Positions 1 through 5,226 of a stretch of DNA of 7,111 nucleotides are shown here, one piece after another. A program made the translations under genes and the position numbers. This DNA is from Acidobacteriaceae bacterium (GTDB taxonomy: Bacteria > Acidobacteriota > Terriglobia > Terriglobales > Acidobacteriaceae), in the NCBI GenBank assembly GCA_003140705.1, contig PLKU01000497.1, forward strand, positions 1-7,111. Direction: 5' to 3'. The notes beneath the pieces were generated by a model. The model did not search any database, was not told the origin of the DNA, and worked only from the letters and a program-made list of their open reading frames with translations. Positions within the stretch are counted from its first letter, which is position 1, and each line of letters begins with the position of its first letter.

Positions 1-43
1 GCCGGCCACAAACTGCCTCTAGCCCGTGCTGGCCCCGGCTTTT
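1..43 (+). terminator. possible intrinsic terminator of an upstream gene
   Basis: GCCGGCCA at 1-8 can pair with TGGCC(CC)GGC at 30-39, with a two-base bulge and a loop of about 21 bases, and is followed directly by TTTT at 40-43. This resembles a Rho-independent terminator of a gene ending before the window. The T-run is short, the loop is long, and part of the stem may lie outside the window, so support is weak. Confidence 0.25.
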
Positions 44-48
44 CCAAG
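35..48 (+). promoter_or_regulatory. candidate shared operator, copy 1 (upstream of AraC-type gene)
   Basis: CCGGCTTTTCCAAG at 35-48 matches CCGATTTTTCCAAG at 924-937 in 12 of 14 positions, including nine identical bases in a row. One copy precedes the regulator gene and the other precedes the VOC gene, as expected of a binding site for a local regulator. Binding by the AraC-family protein is inference. Confidence 0.3.
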
Positions 49-56
49 CTTGTTAA

Positions 57-79
57 TCGTGCTATAAAAACAAGCACGA
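57..79 (+). promoter_or_regulatory. promoter -10 of the AraC-type gene inside a 7-bp inverted repeat
   Basis: A TATAAA hexamer at 63-68 fits a sigma-70 -10 element and would start transcription near 75, about 11 bases before the GTG start at 86. No convincing -35 is seen 17 bases upstream (TTTTCC at 40-45). The -10 lies within a perfect inverted repeat, TCGTGCT at 57-63 and AGCACGA at 73-79 with a 9-base spacer. A dyad covering the -10 is a typical place for a repressor site, so autoregulation or control by another dimeric repressor is inferred. Confidence 0.45.
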
Positions 80-85
80 GGCCTT

Positions 86-898
86 GTGATCTACCTGAGT
101 CACAAGCCGGCTGCCCCACTGAATCGCTGCGTTCGTGTGCTTTGGTACGCAAGGATTCCGCAGACGGAGCGCCGACTGGAACGCATGTTGCCGACCGGCT
201 GCGTGCAGGTCATCCTCAACCTTGCGCGGGACTTCCTGATCGATTACCCAGACCGCGAACCCGCACGCCTGACTCCACCATCGCTGATTGTCGGCGCCCG
301 ATCCGTCTATGAGATTGTTGATACCTCCGATATGGCCGACCTCATCGGGATCGTCTTCGAGCCGGGTGGGTTTGCCCCGTCCGCAGCGGACTCCGCCGAC
401 CTCTTCAGCAATCGCAACATCTCGCTGGAAGATGTGTGGGGCGCCCAGGCACGAGTGCTTCGCGACCGGCTGCGCCAGATTCCATCCCCGCTAGCCAGAC
501 TCGAACAGCTGGAGGGCTTCCTGCGCCTGCGGTTCGGCGGCTTAATTCGCCGCAATCGCATGGTAGATTTCGCGCTGGAAAGATTTGGGCGCGCGCCTGG
601 CATGTCCACTGTGAGGGAAGTGGCCAAAAGCACGGGCTGGAGTGAGCGCCGTTTCTCCCAGGTCTTCCGAGAAGAGGTGGGGTTCTCACCAAAGGTCTGG
701 ACCCGAATTCAGCGATTTCAGCGGGCAGTGAGCCAGCTGCACGCAGGAATGGATCTGCCCTGGGCGGAGTTGGCGATGGAGTGCGGCTATTACGACCAAT
801 CGCACTTTGCCAATGAGTTTCGAGCGTTTTCAGGGATTGATGCTACAACCTATTGCGCGCTCCGAACCCAGTGGGCGAATCACGTCATGGCGGGATAG
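86..898 (+). CDS. AraC-family transcriptional regulator with DUF6597-type N-terminal domain
   Basis: A cytoplasmic DNA-binding regulator of 270 residues. The N-terminal part (about 1-150, including PLNRCVRVLWY and the MLPTGCVQVILNL stretch) resembles the DUF6597 sensor domain found in many AraC-like regulators. The C-terminal 90 residues (about 173-262) hold two helix-turn-helix motifs: the first around TVREVAKSTGWSERRFSQVF, the second in the classic AraC signature GYYDQSHFANEF followed by F.AFSGI. Length is normal for the group. The start is GTG at 86, with GAGG at 78-81 as a short-spaced ribosome binding site; no better in-frame start is seen. The VOC gene downstream is a likely target, since this regulator type is often encoded beside VOC or stress-related genes and the two share an upstream element. 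The ligand cannot be told from sequence. Confidence 0.93.
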   Translation: MIYLSHKPAAPLNRCVRVLWYARIPQTERRLERMLPTGCVQVILNLARDFLIDYPDREPARLTPPSLIVGARSVYEIVDTSDMADLIGIVFEPGGFAPSAADSADLFSNRNISLEDVWGAQARVLRDRLRQIPSPLARLEQLEGFLRLRFGGLIRRNRMVDFALERFGRAPGMSTVREVAKSTGWSERRFSQVFREEVGFSPKVWTRIQRFQRAVSQLHAGMDLPWAELAMECGYYDQSHFANEFRAFSGIDATTYCALRTQWANHVMAG

Positions 899-923
899 GA
901 CCCGCAAGGTAGAGCGCGTGGTT

Positions 924-937
924 CCGATTTTTCCAAG
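924..937 (+). promoter_or_regulatory. candidate shared operator, copy 2 (upstream of VOC gene)
   Basis: CCGATTTTTCCAAG is the near-copy of the element at 35-48. It lies 62 bases before the VOC start codon. A TATCAT hexamer at 962-967 could be the -10 of a VOC promoter, 24 bases downstream of the element, but no good -35 accompanies it. An activator site at this distance would be plausible. Confidence 0.3.
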
Positions 938-999
938 AAACTCTTCGTGGCTTTCGAGCATTATCATGCAGTAGCAGTTCGGCTGATTGAGGAGGCCCC

Positions 1000-1434
1000 A
1001 TGTCGAACCCATCGAAGAGCTCCCCGTCCACCGTCATGCCCACCCTGCGGTACCGCGACGCCCCAGCCGCCATTGATTGGCTTTGCAATGTGATCGGGTT
1101 TGCGCGCCACGTAGTGTATGAAGGCGAAAACGGCACCATCGGCCACGCCGAGTTGATCCTCGGCAGCGGCATGATCATGCTCGGCTCACAAAAGGATGAC
1201 GAGTATGGCAAAGCATTTACGTCCCCGGCCGATCTCGGGGGCGTGGATACCCGTAGTGCTTACATCGTGGTGCCCGACGCCGATGCTGTCCATAGCCGTG
1301 CAGTGGCCGCAGGCGCCAAAATTATCCGTCCGCTTCAGGACACCCCATATGACAGCCGCGAATTTGCCCTTAAAGACCCCGAGGGCCACTCCTGGAGCAT
1401 CGGCACGTACGACCCATGGCAGTCGCACCAGTGA
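1000..1434 (+). CDS. VOC-superfamily (glyoxalase/bleomycin-resistance/PhnB-like) protein
   Basis: A 144-residue cytoplasmic protein with the two beta-alpha-beta-beta-beta modules of the vicinal oxygen chelate fold. Module one runs from the TLRYRDAPAAIDWL stretch (15-28) to GTIGHAELILGSGMIML (45-61); module two runs from SAYIVVPDADAVHSRAVAAG (86-105) to the C-terminal LKDPEGHSWSIGTYDPW block (124-140). That last block is very typical of the VOC subgroup annotated as PhnB-like or glyoxalase. His49, Glu51, His130 and nearby acidic residues are possible metal ligands, but the substrate is not predictable; members include dioxygenases, isomerases and antibiotic-binding proteins. GAGGAGG at 989-995, four bases before the ATG, fixes the start. 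It lies on the same strand as the AraC-type gene 101 bases upstream and shares an upstream sequence element with it. It ends 6 bases from the convergent FAD oxidoreductase. Confidence 0.92.
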   Translation: MSNPSKSSPSTVMPTLRYRDAPAAIDWLCNVIGFARHVVYEGENGTIGHAELILGSGMIMLGSQKDDEYGKAFTSPADLGGVDTRSAYIVVPDADAVHSRAVAAGAKIIRPLQDTPYDSREFALKDPEGHSWSIGTYDPWQSHQ

Positions 1435-1440
1435 GGCACT

Positions 1441-2844
1441 TCAGTCCACGTCGACAATCTTTCCGGGATTCATGCGATTTTCAGGATCGAGCGCGAGCTT
1501 GAGCATCCGCATTACCTCGAGAGCTTCACCGTGTTCTGACTTGAGATACTTCTTTTTGCCGTAACCAACGCCGTGTTCACCGGTGCATGTGCCGCCCATC
1601 GCCAGCGCCCGCTCCACGAGCCGCGCCGCAAAACTGGCGGCTTCGGCGGCCTGTTCCGGCGCCAGCATGCAAAGCACATGGAAATTCCCATCGCCCACAT
1701 GGCCCACAATCGTGGCTGGAAAACTCAACGCGTCGAGATCCGCACGCGTAGCTACAATGCATTCCGCCATCCGCGAGATGGGCACACATACGTCGGTGGT
1801 CAGCGTCTCAGAACCCGGCAGCAGCGCCCGCGAAGCGTAGTACACATCGTGGCGCGCCTTCCACAGCCGTTCCCGTCCCGCCGGTGTCGTCTCCCAGTTG
1901 AAGCCCAGGCCGCCATGCTCCGCGGCCAGTTGTTCGGCCAGCCGCGCAGTCTCCTCTACGCTCGCCTCGCTAATCCCGTGAAACTCGAAGAGCAGTGTAG
2001 GCTTCACGGCGAGTTCCAACCTGGAGTAGCGATTGACCGCGTCGACCTGCGCTTCGTCCATGAACTCGATGCGCGCAGGACTCAGCCCCAGTTGGATGGC
2101 CTCAATGACCGTCCGCACAGCGCCCTCCACGCTGGCAAACGCGGAGACGGCCACACCTACCGCCTCAGGCAGCGGATGGAGACGGACCGTCAGCTCAGTC
2201 ATCACGCCCAGCGTTCCCTCCGCGCCTACAAACAGCCGCGTGAGGTCGTAGCCTGCACTCGACTTCCGCGCCCGCGTTCCGGTGTGGATGATCCGTCCAT
2301 CCGCCAGCACCACCGTCAACCCCAGCACGTTTTCCCTCATGGTTCCGTAGCGAACTGCCATTGTCCCCGAGGCGCGCGTTGAAGCCATCCCGCCAATCGT
2401 TGCGTCCGCGCCCGGATCGACAGAGAACATGAGCCCTGTGTTCTCCAGCGCTTTGGCCAGTTGCAGCCTGGAGATTCCCGCCTCGACAGTTGCGTCCATG
2501 TCTTCCACGCTGACCCGCAACACGCGATTCATCTGCCGCATATCCAAGCTGATGCCGCCACGGAGCGCGTTGACATGCCCTTCAAGCGAGGTGCCCGCTC
2601 CAAACGGGACAACCGGCAGCCCATGCCGAGCACTCACTTGCATAATCTGACTTACTTCTGAAGTGGTCTGCGGAAAGCACACCAGGTCCGGCAGAGCGGG
2701 CGGGTGCGTGCTCTCGCCATGGCTGTGATGGTGTCTCGCGGCCTCGCCGGCTGTGGCCCGGGAACCAAGAAAAGCGCGCAGCTCTTCCAGCGCCAGCTCA
2801 AGTGCGGATTGGTAGCCTGCGGCGGTCCTGATCTCCGTGCCCAT
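1441..2844 (-). CDS. FAD-linked oxidoreductase, D-lactate dehydrogenase (cytochrome)/GlcD type
   Basis: A flavoprotein of 467 residues expected to oxidise a D-2-hydroxyacid, most likely D-lactate (or glycolate/D-2-hydroxyglutarate), to the 2-oxoacid. The N-terminal FAD-binding PCMH-type domain carries PFGAGTSLEGH (about 80-90) and DPGADATIGGM (about 143-153), then RYGTMRENVLG. The C-terminal FAD-oxidase domain carries GHVGDGNFH (about 381-389), GEHGVG (about 422-427) and the terminal LDPENRMNPGKI block; the histidines in the first two motifs belong to the family's active-site region. No signal peptide or membrane segment is visible, so it is probably cytoplasmic or membrane-peripheral. I prefer ATG at 2844 to the in-frame GTG at 2856 (471 residues), because AAGGG at 2860-2856 is well placed only for the ATG. 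Near residues 38-47 a His-rich HHHSHGESTH segment precedes the conserved PD.V.FP stretch. It is convergent with the VOC gene and divergent from the propeller gene. Substrate assignment is the uncertain part. Confidence 0.94.
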   Translation of the reverse strand: MGTEIRTAAGYQSALELALEELRAFLGSRATAGEAARHHHSHGESTHPPALPDLVCFPQTTSEVSQIMQVSARHGLPVVPFGAGTSLEGHVNALRGGISLDMRQMNRVLRVSVEDMDATVEAGISRLQLAKALENTGLMFSVDPGADATIGGMASTRASGTMAVRYGTMRENVLGLTVVLADGRIIHTGTRARKSSAGYDLTRLFVGAEGTLGVMTELTVRLHPLPEAVGVAVSAFASVEGAVRTVIEAIQLGLSPARIEFMDEAQVDAVNRYSRLELAVKPTLLFEFHGISEASVEETARLAEQLAAEHGGLGFNWETTPAGRERLWKARHDVYYASRALLPGSETLTTDVCVPISRMAECIVATRADLDALSFPATIVGHVGDGNFHVLCMLAPEQAAEAASFAARLVERALAMGGTCTGEHGVGYGKKKYLKSEHGEALEVMRMLKLALDPENRMNPGKIVDVD

Positions 2845-2867
2845 CAGCCTATTCACCCTTGAAGCAA

Positions 2868-2873
2868 ATCATA
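2868..2873 (-). promoter_or_regulatory. possible -10 element of the FAD oxidoreductase gene
   Basis: On the minus strand TATGAT (2873 to 2868) matches the -10 consensus in five of six positions and would start transcription near 2861. That leaves room for the AAGGG ribosome site only if translation starts at 2844, which agrees with the chosen start. No clear -35 is present. Confidence 0.3.
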
Positions 2874-2913
2874 ACCGGAATCGAGCCACTGCCGCGTGTC
2901 GCGGGCTGTGGGG

Positions 2914-2919
2914 TATAGT
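2914..2919 (+). promoter_or_regulatory. possible -10 element of the propeller/metallohydrolase operon
   Basis: TATAGT at 2914-2919 matches the -10 consensus in five of six positions. It sits 21 bases ahead of the GGAGGT ribosome binding site at 2935-2940. The -35 region (about 2891-2896, GCCGCG) is poor, so an activator or alternative sigma factor may be needed. Its position, back to back with the candidate minus-strand -10 at 2868-2873, makes this a compact divergent promoter region. Confidence 0.3.
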
Positions 2920-2944
2920 CATTTCGTGGTTCCCGGAGGTTCCG

Positions 2945-3943
2945 TTGAGGTCGATTCGATTCACTTTCCCCTCGTTGATGCTGTTGCTGACCATCCCTGC
3001 CGTCTTCGCCCAACAGGGCCGTCTGCTTGTTACGCAAAAGGGAGACACAAGCCTCGGCATCATCGATCCGGCAGCGGGAAAGGTCATCGCTTCCGTCAAG
3101 GAGGGTGGCGTAACCGGCCATGAGGTCATCGCGTCTCCCGACGGCCGCCTCGCCTACGTGCCCATCTACGGAAACTCCGGCGTCGGCAAGCCCGGAACCG
3201 ACGGCCAGAACTTGGTCGTCATCGACATCGCCTCGCAAAAAATCGTCGGAAACCTCGACTTCGGCCACGGCGTACGGCCGCACATGCCCGCCTTTGGGCC
3301 CAAAGACGGCCTTCTCTACGTGTCCACAGAACTCGACCAGTCAATCTCCATCATCGACCCGAAGACGCTGAAGATTGTCGGCGCGATCCCCACTGGCCAG
3401 CCTCAGAGCCACATGTTCGTGCTCTCCCACGACGGCCGACGCGCCTACACGGCCAACGTTGGCCCGGGAACCGTCTCCGTGCTCGACATCCCCGCCCGCA
3501 AGACCCTCGCCATTGTTCCCATCTCCGGCGATACGCAGCGCATCTCCATCTCCAACGACGACCGCTGGGTCTTTACCGCCGACCAAACCAAGCCGCAGCT
3601 GGCGGTGATTGATACGGCTACCAACCAGGTCAAGAGCTGGGTTCCGCTTGATGGCTTTGGCTATGGAAGCTCTCCCACGCCCGATGGGCGTTGGTTGCTC
3701 ATCGCAATTCCTGACAAAGACAAGGTCGACGTGATCGACCTCAAGACTATGCAGCCTGCACCATCCATCGCGGTCTGTGCCGATCCGCAGGAGACCCTGG
3801 TTCGCCCTGACGGCAAGACTGCCTACGTGTCCTGTGCCCGGAGCGACCAGGTAGCGGAGATCGACCTGGCAACGTGGAAGGTCACGCGGCTGATCGCCAC
3901 CGGCAAATCGACCGACGGGCTTGCCTGGGCAGAGATGCGGTAA
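2945..3943 (+). CDS. exported YVTN-type seven-bladed beta-propeller protein
   Basis: A 332-residue secreted protein. It starts at TTG (2945), five bases after GGAGG (2935-2939), and this start opens a clean Sec signal peptide: MRSIR, a hydrophobic LMLLLTIPAV core, and a likely cut after VFA (residue 22). A GTG at 2837 also opens the frame but would put 36 unlikely residues before the signal. The mature part is built of about seven repeats of roughly 40 residues with the pattern S.DGR.AY.....(G)..SV.D....K.......G, for example LSHDGRRAYTANVGPGTVSV and RPDGKTAYVSCARSDQVAEI. These are YVTN/NHL-like blades and normally form a ring-shaped binding or scaffold surface. No catalytic residues are evident. 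Two cysteines, in AVCADP and VSCARS of the last blades, might form a disulfide. Its stop codon overlaps the first ATG of the metallohydrolase, so the two are co-transcribed. The partner or ligand is unknown. Confidence 0.9.
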   Translation: MRSIRFTFPSLMLLLTIPAVFAQQGRLLVTQKGDTSLGIIDPAAGKVIASVKEGGVTGHEVIASPDGRLAYVPIYGNSGVGKPGTDGQNLVVIDIASQKIVGNLDFGHGVRPHMPAFGPKDGLLYVSTELDQSISIIDPKTLKIVGAIPTGQPQSHMFVLSHDGRRAYTANVGPGTVSVLDIPARKTLAIVPISGDTQRISISNDDRWVFTADQTKPQLAVIDTATNQVKSWVPLDGFGYGSSPTPDGRWLLIAIPDKDKVDVIDLKTMQPAPSIAVCADPQETLVRPDGKTAYVSCARSDQVAEIDLATWKVTRLIATGKSTDGLAWAEMR

Positions 3944-4920
3944 TGCGGCGGCCACGCGAGGCGAGGCGGCGACACGTATGCGCTGGGATTTTTCTCATGC
4001 GTCCGATCGCGCTCGCCTGCATTCTGCTTTTGTCGCACGGTGTTTCAAGCATGCGTGCCCAGTCCGCGCCGCCGCGGCTGATCGCGCCGGGAGTCTGGTT
4101 TCTGCTCGGCGACGCTCCCAAGGGCTATAGCAACACGACCGTCATCGAGATGCAGGACTATCTCATCGTCGTAGACGCCAACTATCCGGCGCGCGCCCGT
4201 GAGCTGATGGTCGAACTCAAGCAGCTCTCTCCCAAATCAGTGCGGTATGTCTTCGATACTCACGCTCACGGCGATCACTCCTACGGCAACTCGCTATGGA
4301 CCGCGGCGGGCGCGACCACGCTTGCTTATTACAAAGTGGTCGAGGAGATGGATCGCTACGAACCTGCGCGCTGGCAGGCAGCCGAAGCGAAGCGAGAGGA
4401 CGTGCGCAATCTGCACCAGGACGATGTGCAGAGACCACTGAAGACATTTCGAGGCAGCCGCCTCGTCTTGAAGGACTCAGCCCGCGAAGTTGATTTTCTC
4501 TACCTGGGCTGGGGCCACACGCAGGGGGATGGCTACGTCTGGCTGCCAAAAGAGAGGGTCCTCTGCACCGGCGACGCCGCCGTCAACGGGCCGCGGAACA
4601 AGTTGTGGGATGCGAACATTGCCAACTGGCCGCGCGTCTTGTCTAAGGCAATCGAGCTTCAGCCGCTGTTTGTTCTGCCCGGTCACGGCGATGCGGGCGG
4701 CATGGAGATACTCACCGGCCAGCGCCAGTTTCTTCTCGACCTCTACAATGCCGTCAAAGAGCAGGTGCACGAGGGCAAGAGTCTTCAAGATATGAGGATT
4801 CAGCTCCCCGCGTCAGACCAGAACTGGGTCCCGAAGGATCTCAGCTTCGATCTCGAGGCAACCCATGCGGAGGTCACCCACCACCAACCGGCTGGTGCTG
4901 TGCCGCATGTATGGAAGTAA
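3943..4920 (+). CDS. exported MBL-fold metallohydrolase
   Basis: A metallo-beta-lactamase-fold hydrolase of 325 residues from ATG 3943, or 307 from ATG 3997. The binuclear metal site is complete: HAHGDH (H89, H91, D93, H94 in the short numbering), H174 in GWGHTQGDG, D193 in LCTGDA and H230 in LPGHGD, so it should be active, probably with zinc. The enzyme is of the general glyoxalase II/B3-like type; its substrate cannot be assigned. Start choice is open. ATG 3943 overlaps the propeller stop (TAATG), suggesting coupling, but gives a long, very basic leader (RRPREARRRH). ATG 3997 gives a conventional signal peptide (MRPIALACILLLSHGVSSM, cut after RA) with TGGGA at 3984-3988 as ribosome site. 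Either way the protein carries a Sec signal and acts in the periplasm or outside. Pairing of an exported propeller with an exported MBL enzyme recalls quinoprotein-associated gene pairs, but no PQQ gene is present here. Confidence 0.92.
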   Translation: MRRPREARRRHVCAGIFLMRPIALACILLLSHGVSSMRAQSAPPRLIAPGVWFLLGDAPKGYSNTTVIEMQDYLIVVDANYPARARELMVELKQLSPKSVRYVFDTHAHGDHSYGNSLWTAAGATTLAYYKVVEEMDRYEPARWQAAEAKREDVRNLHQDDVQRPLKTFRGSRLVLKDSAREVDFLYLGWGHTQGDGYVWLPKERVLCTGDAAVNGPRNKLWDANIANWPRVLSKAIELQPLFVLPGHGDAGGMEILTGQRQFLLDLYNAVKEQVHEGKSLQDMRIQLPASDQNWVPKDLSFDLEATHAEVTHHQPAGAVPHVWK

Positions 4921-4980
4921 TCGCGGACTGCGGATTGGCTGCAACGGGCTCCGTTCAGGTCTTAGATCACGACCATTAAT

Positions 4981-4990
4981 TTTCGCGAAA
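4981..4990 (+). promoter_or_regulatory. palindrome TTTCGCGAAA, possible operator
   Basis: A perfect 10-bp palindrome centred about 30 bases upstream of the candidate -35 at 5016, so near -66 relative to the predicted transcription start. That is a usual place for an activator dimer. A function is inferred only from symmetry and position; such a short palindrome could be chance. Confidence 0.25.
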
Positions 4991-5015
4991 CGCGGTGAGG
5001 GTGAAGAGAAACCAC

Positions 5016-5044
5016 TTTACATCGGTCCCGTGCACAGTTAGGAT
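5016..5044 (+). promoter_or_regulatory. sigma-70-type promoter of the cytochrome-ankyrin gene
   Basis: TTTACA (5016-5021, five of six matches to TTGACA) and TAGGAT (5039-5044, four of six to TATAAT) are separated by the optimal 17 bases. Transcription would start near 5051, giving a leader of about 170 bases before the TTG start at 5220. This is the best promoter candidate in the window and suggests the final gene is not simply read through from the propeller/metallohydrolase operon. Confidence 0.5.
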
Positions 5045-5080
5045 TCGACGTAACTTAAGACTGCTGAGATTCCCCTGGTC

Positions 5081-5097
5081 CCCGCTTCGAAAGCGGG
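5081..5097 (+). other. hairpin CCCGCTT-CGA-AAGCGGG in the leader
   Basis: A perfect 7-bp stem with a three-base loop, about 30 bases into the predicted transcript. There is no T-run after it, so it is not a standard terminator; it may be a stabilising or structural element of the leader. Confidence 0.4.
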
Positions 5098-5135
5098 CAT
5101 GCACTCTGAGTTGATGGGTGGCCCCTTCCCCTTGT

Positions 5136-5218
5136 TCCGGGTCAAACCATGTTGTTGGAGATTCACCACATAGCTATCTCTGAGAAACCCCGGTGCAAAA
5201 CTCCGGGTGGAGGCATCC
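5136..5218 (+). promoter_or_regulatory. switch-like leader structure controlling the ribosome binding site (candidate)
   Basis: TCCGGGT occurs twice (5136-5142 and 5202-5208) and flanks ACCCCGG (5187-5193), which can pair with either copy but not both. The upstream pairing encloses a small GAGAT/ATCTC hairpin (5158-5162 with 5176-5180). The downstream pairing would take up bases just before the ribosome site GGAGG (5209-5213). With the downstream copy free, GGGTG (5205-5209) can instead pair with CATCC (5214-5218), showing GAGG in the loop. Mutually exclusive stems of this kind are typical of translational switches. Function is inferred; no ligand or known class was recognised. Confidence 0.35.
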
Positions 5219-5226
5219 CTTGGTAG
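5149..5226 (+). CDS. possible 25-codon leader peptide overlapping the cytochrome gene start
   Basis: ATG at 5149 opens a 25-codon frame (MLLEIHHIAISEKPRCK, then TPGGGIPW) that stops at TAG 5224-5226, seven bases inside the next gene, whose TTG start is at 5220. Ribosomes ending here would sit on the next start, allowing translational coupling, and would also melt the alternative stems described at 5136-5218. Only a weak GGGT (5139-5142) could serve as ribosome site. No homology is recognised and it may be a chance ORF. Confidence 0.18.
   Translation: MLLEIHHIAISEKPRCKTPGGGIPW

Larger units (their letters stand above)
4921..5219 (+). other. 299-base intergenic region with promoter and structured leader
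   Basis: No long gene lies here. In order it holds a weak hairpin AACGG-GCT-CCGTT (4943-4955) just after the metallohydrolase; a 10-bp palindrome TTTCGCGAAA (4981-4990); a promoter candidate (5016-5044); a 7-bp hairpin (5081-5097); and a switch-like set of pairing segments plus a ribosome binding site up to 5219. A 25-codon leader ORF (5149-5226) runs through the end. I do not recognise any known riboswitch class or tRNA in it. Confidence 0.6.

Noticed and set aside
1169..1178. Palindrome CATGATCATG.
   Set aside because: It is inside the VOC coding sequence (GSGMIMLG) and explained by the codons for Met-Ile-Met.
1573..2382. A 269-codon open frame on the plus strand opposite the FAD oxidoreductase.
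   Set aside because: The minus strand carries all FAD-oxidase motifs in order. The plus-strand translation is low-complexity, rich in Arg, His and Gln, without domain signals.
3292..3305. Perfect 14-bp palindrome CTTTGGGCCCAAAG.
   Set aside because: It lies inside the propeller coding sequence (AFGPKDG) and is fully explained by codons; no promoter or gene boundary is near.
3341..3955. A 204-codon minus-strand frame opposite the beta-propeller.
   Set aside because: It mirrors the periodic propeller repeats and has no independent features; the plus-strand blades explain the region.
4943..4955. Hairpin AACGG-GCT-CCGTT after the metallohydrolase as a terminator.
   Set aside because: The stem has only five pairs and no T-run follows, so I do not call it an intrinsic terminator.
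5045..5219. A tRNA or known riboswitch in the leader.
   Set aside because: The 5081-5097 hairpin recalls an RNA arm, but no cloverleaf, CCA end or T-loop consensus is present, and no known riboswitch core was recognised by eye.
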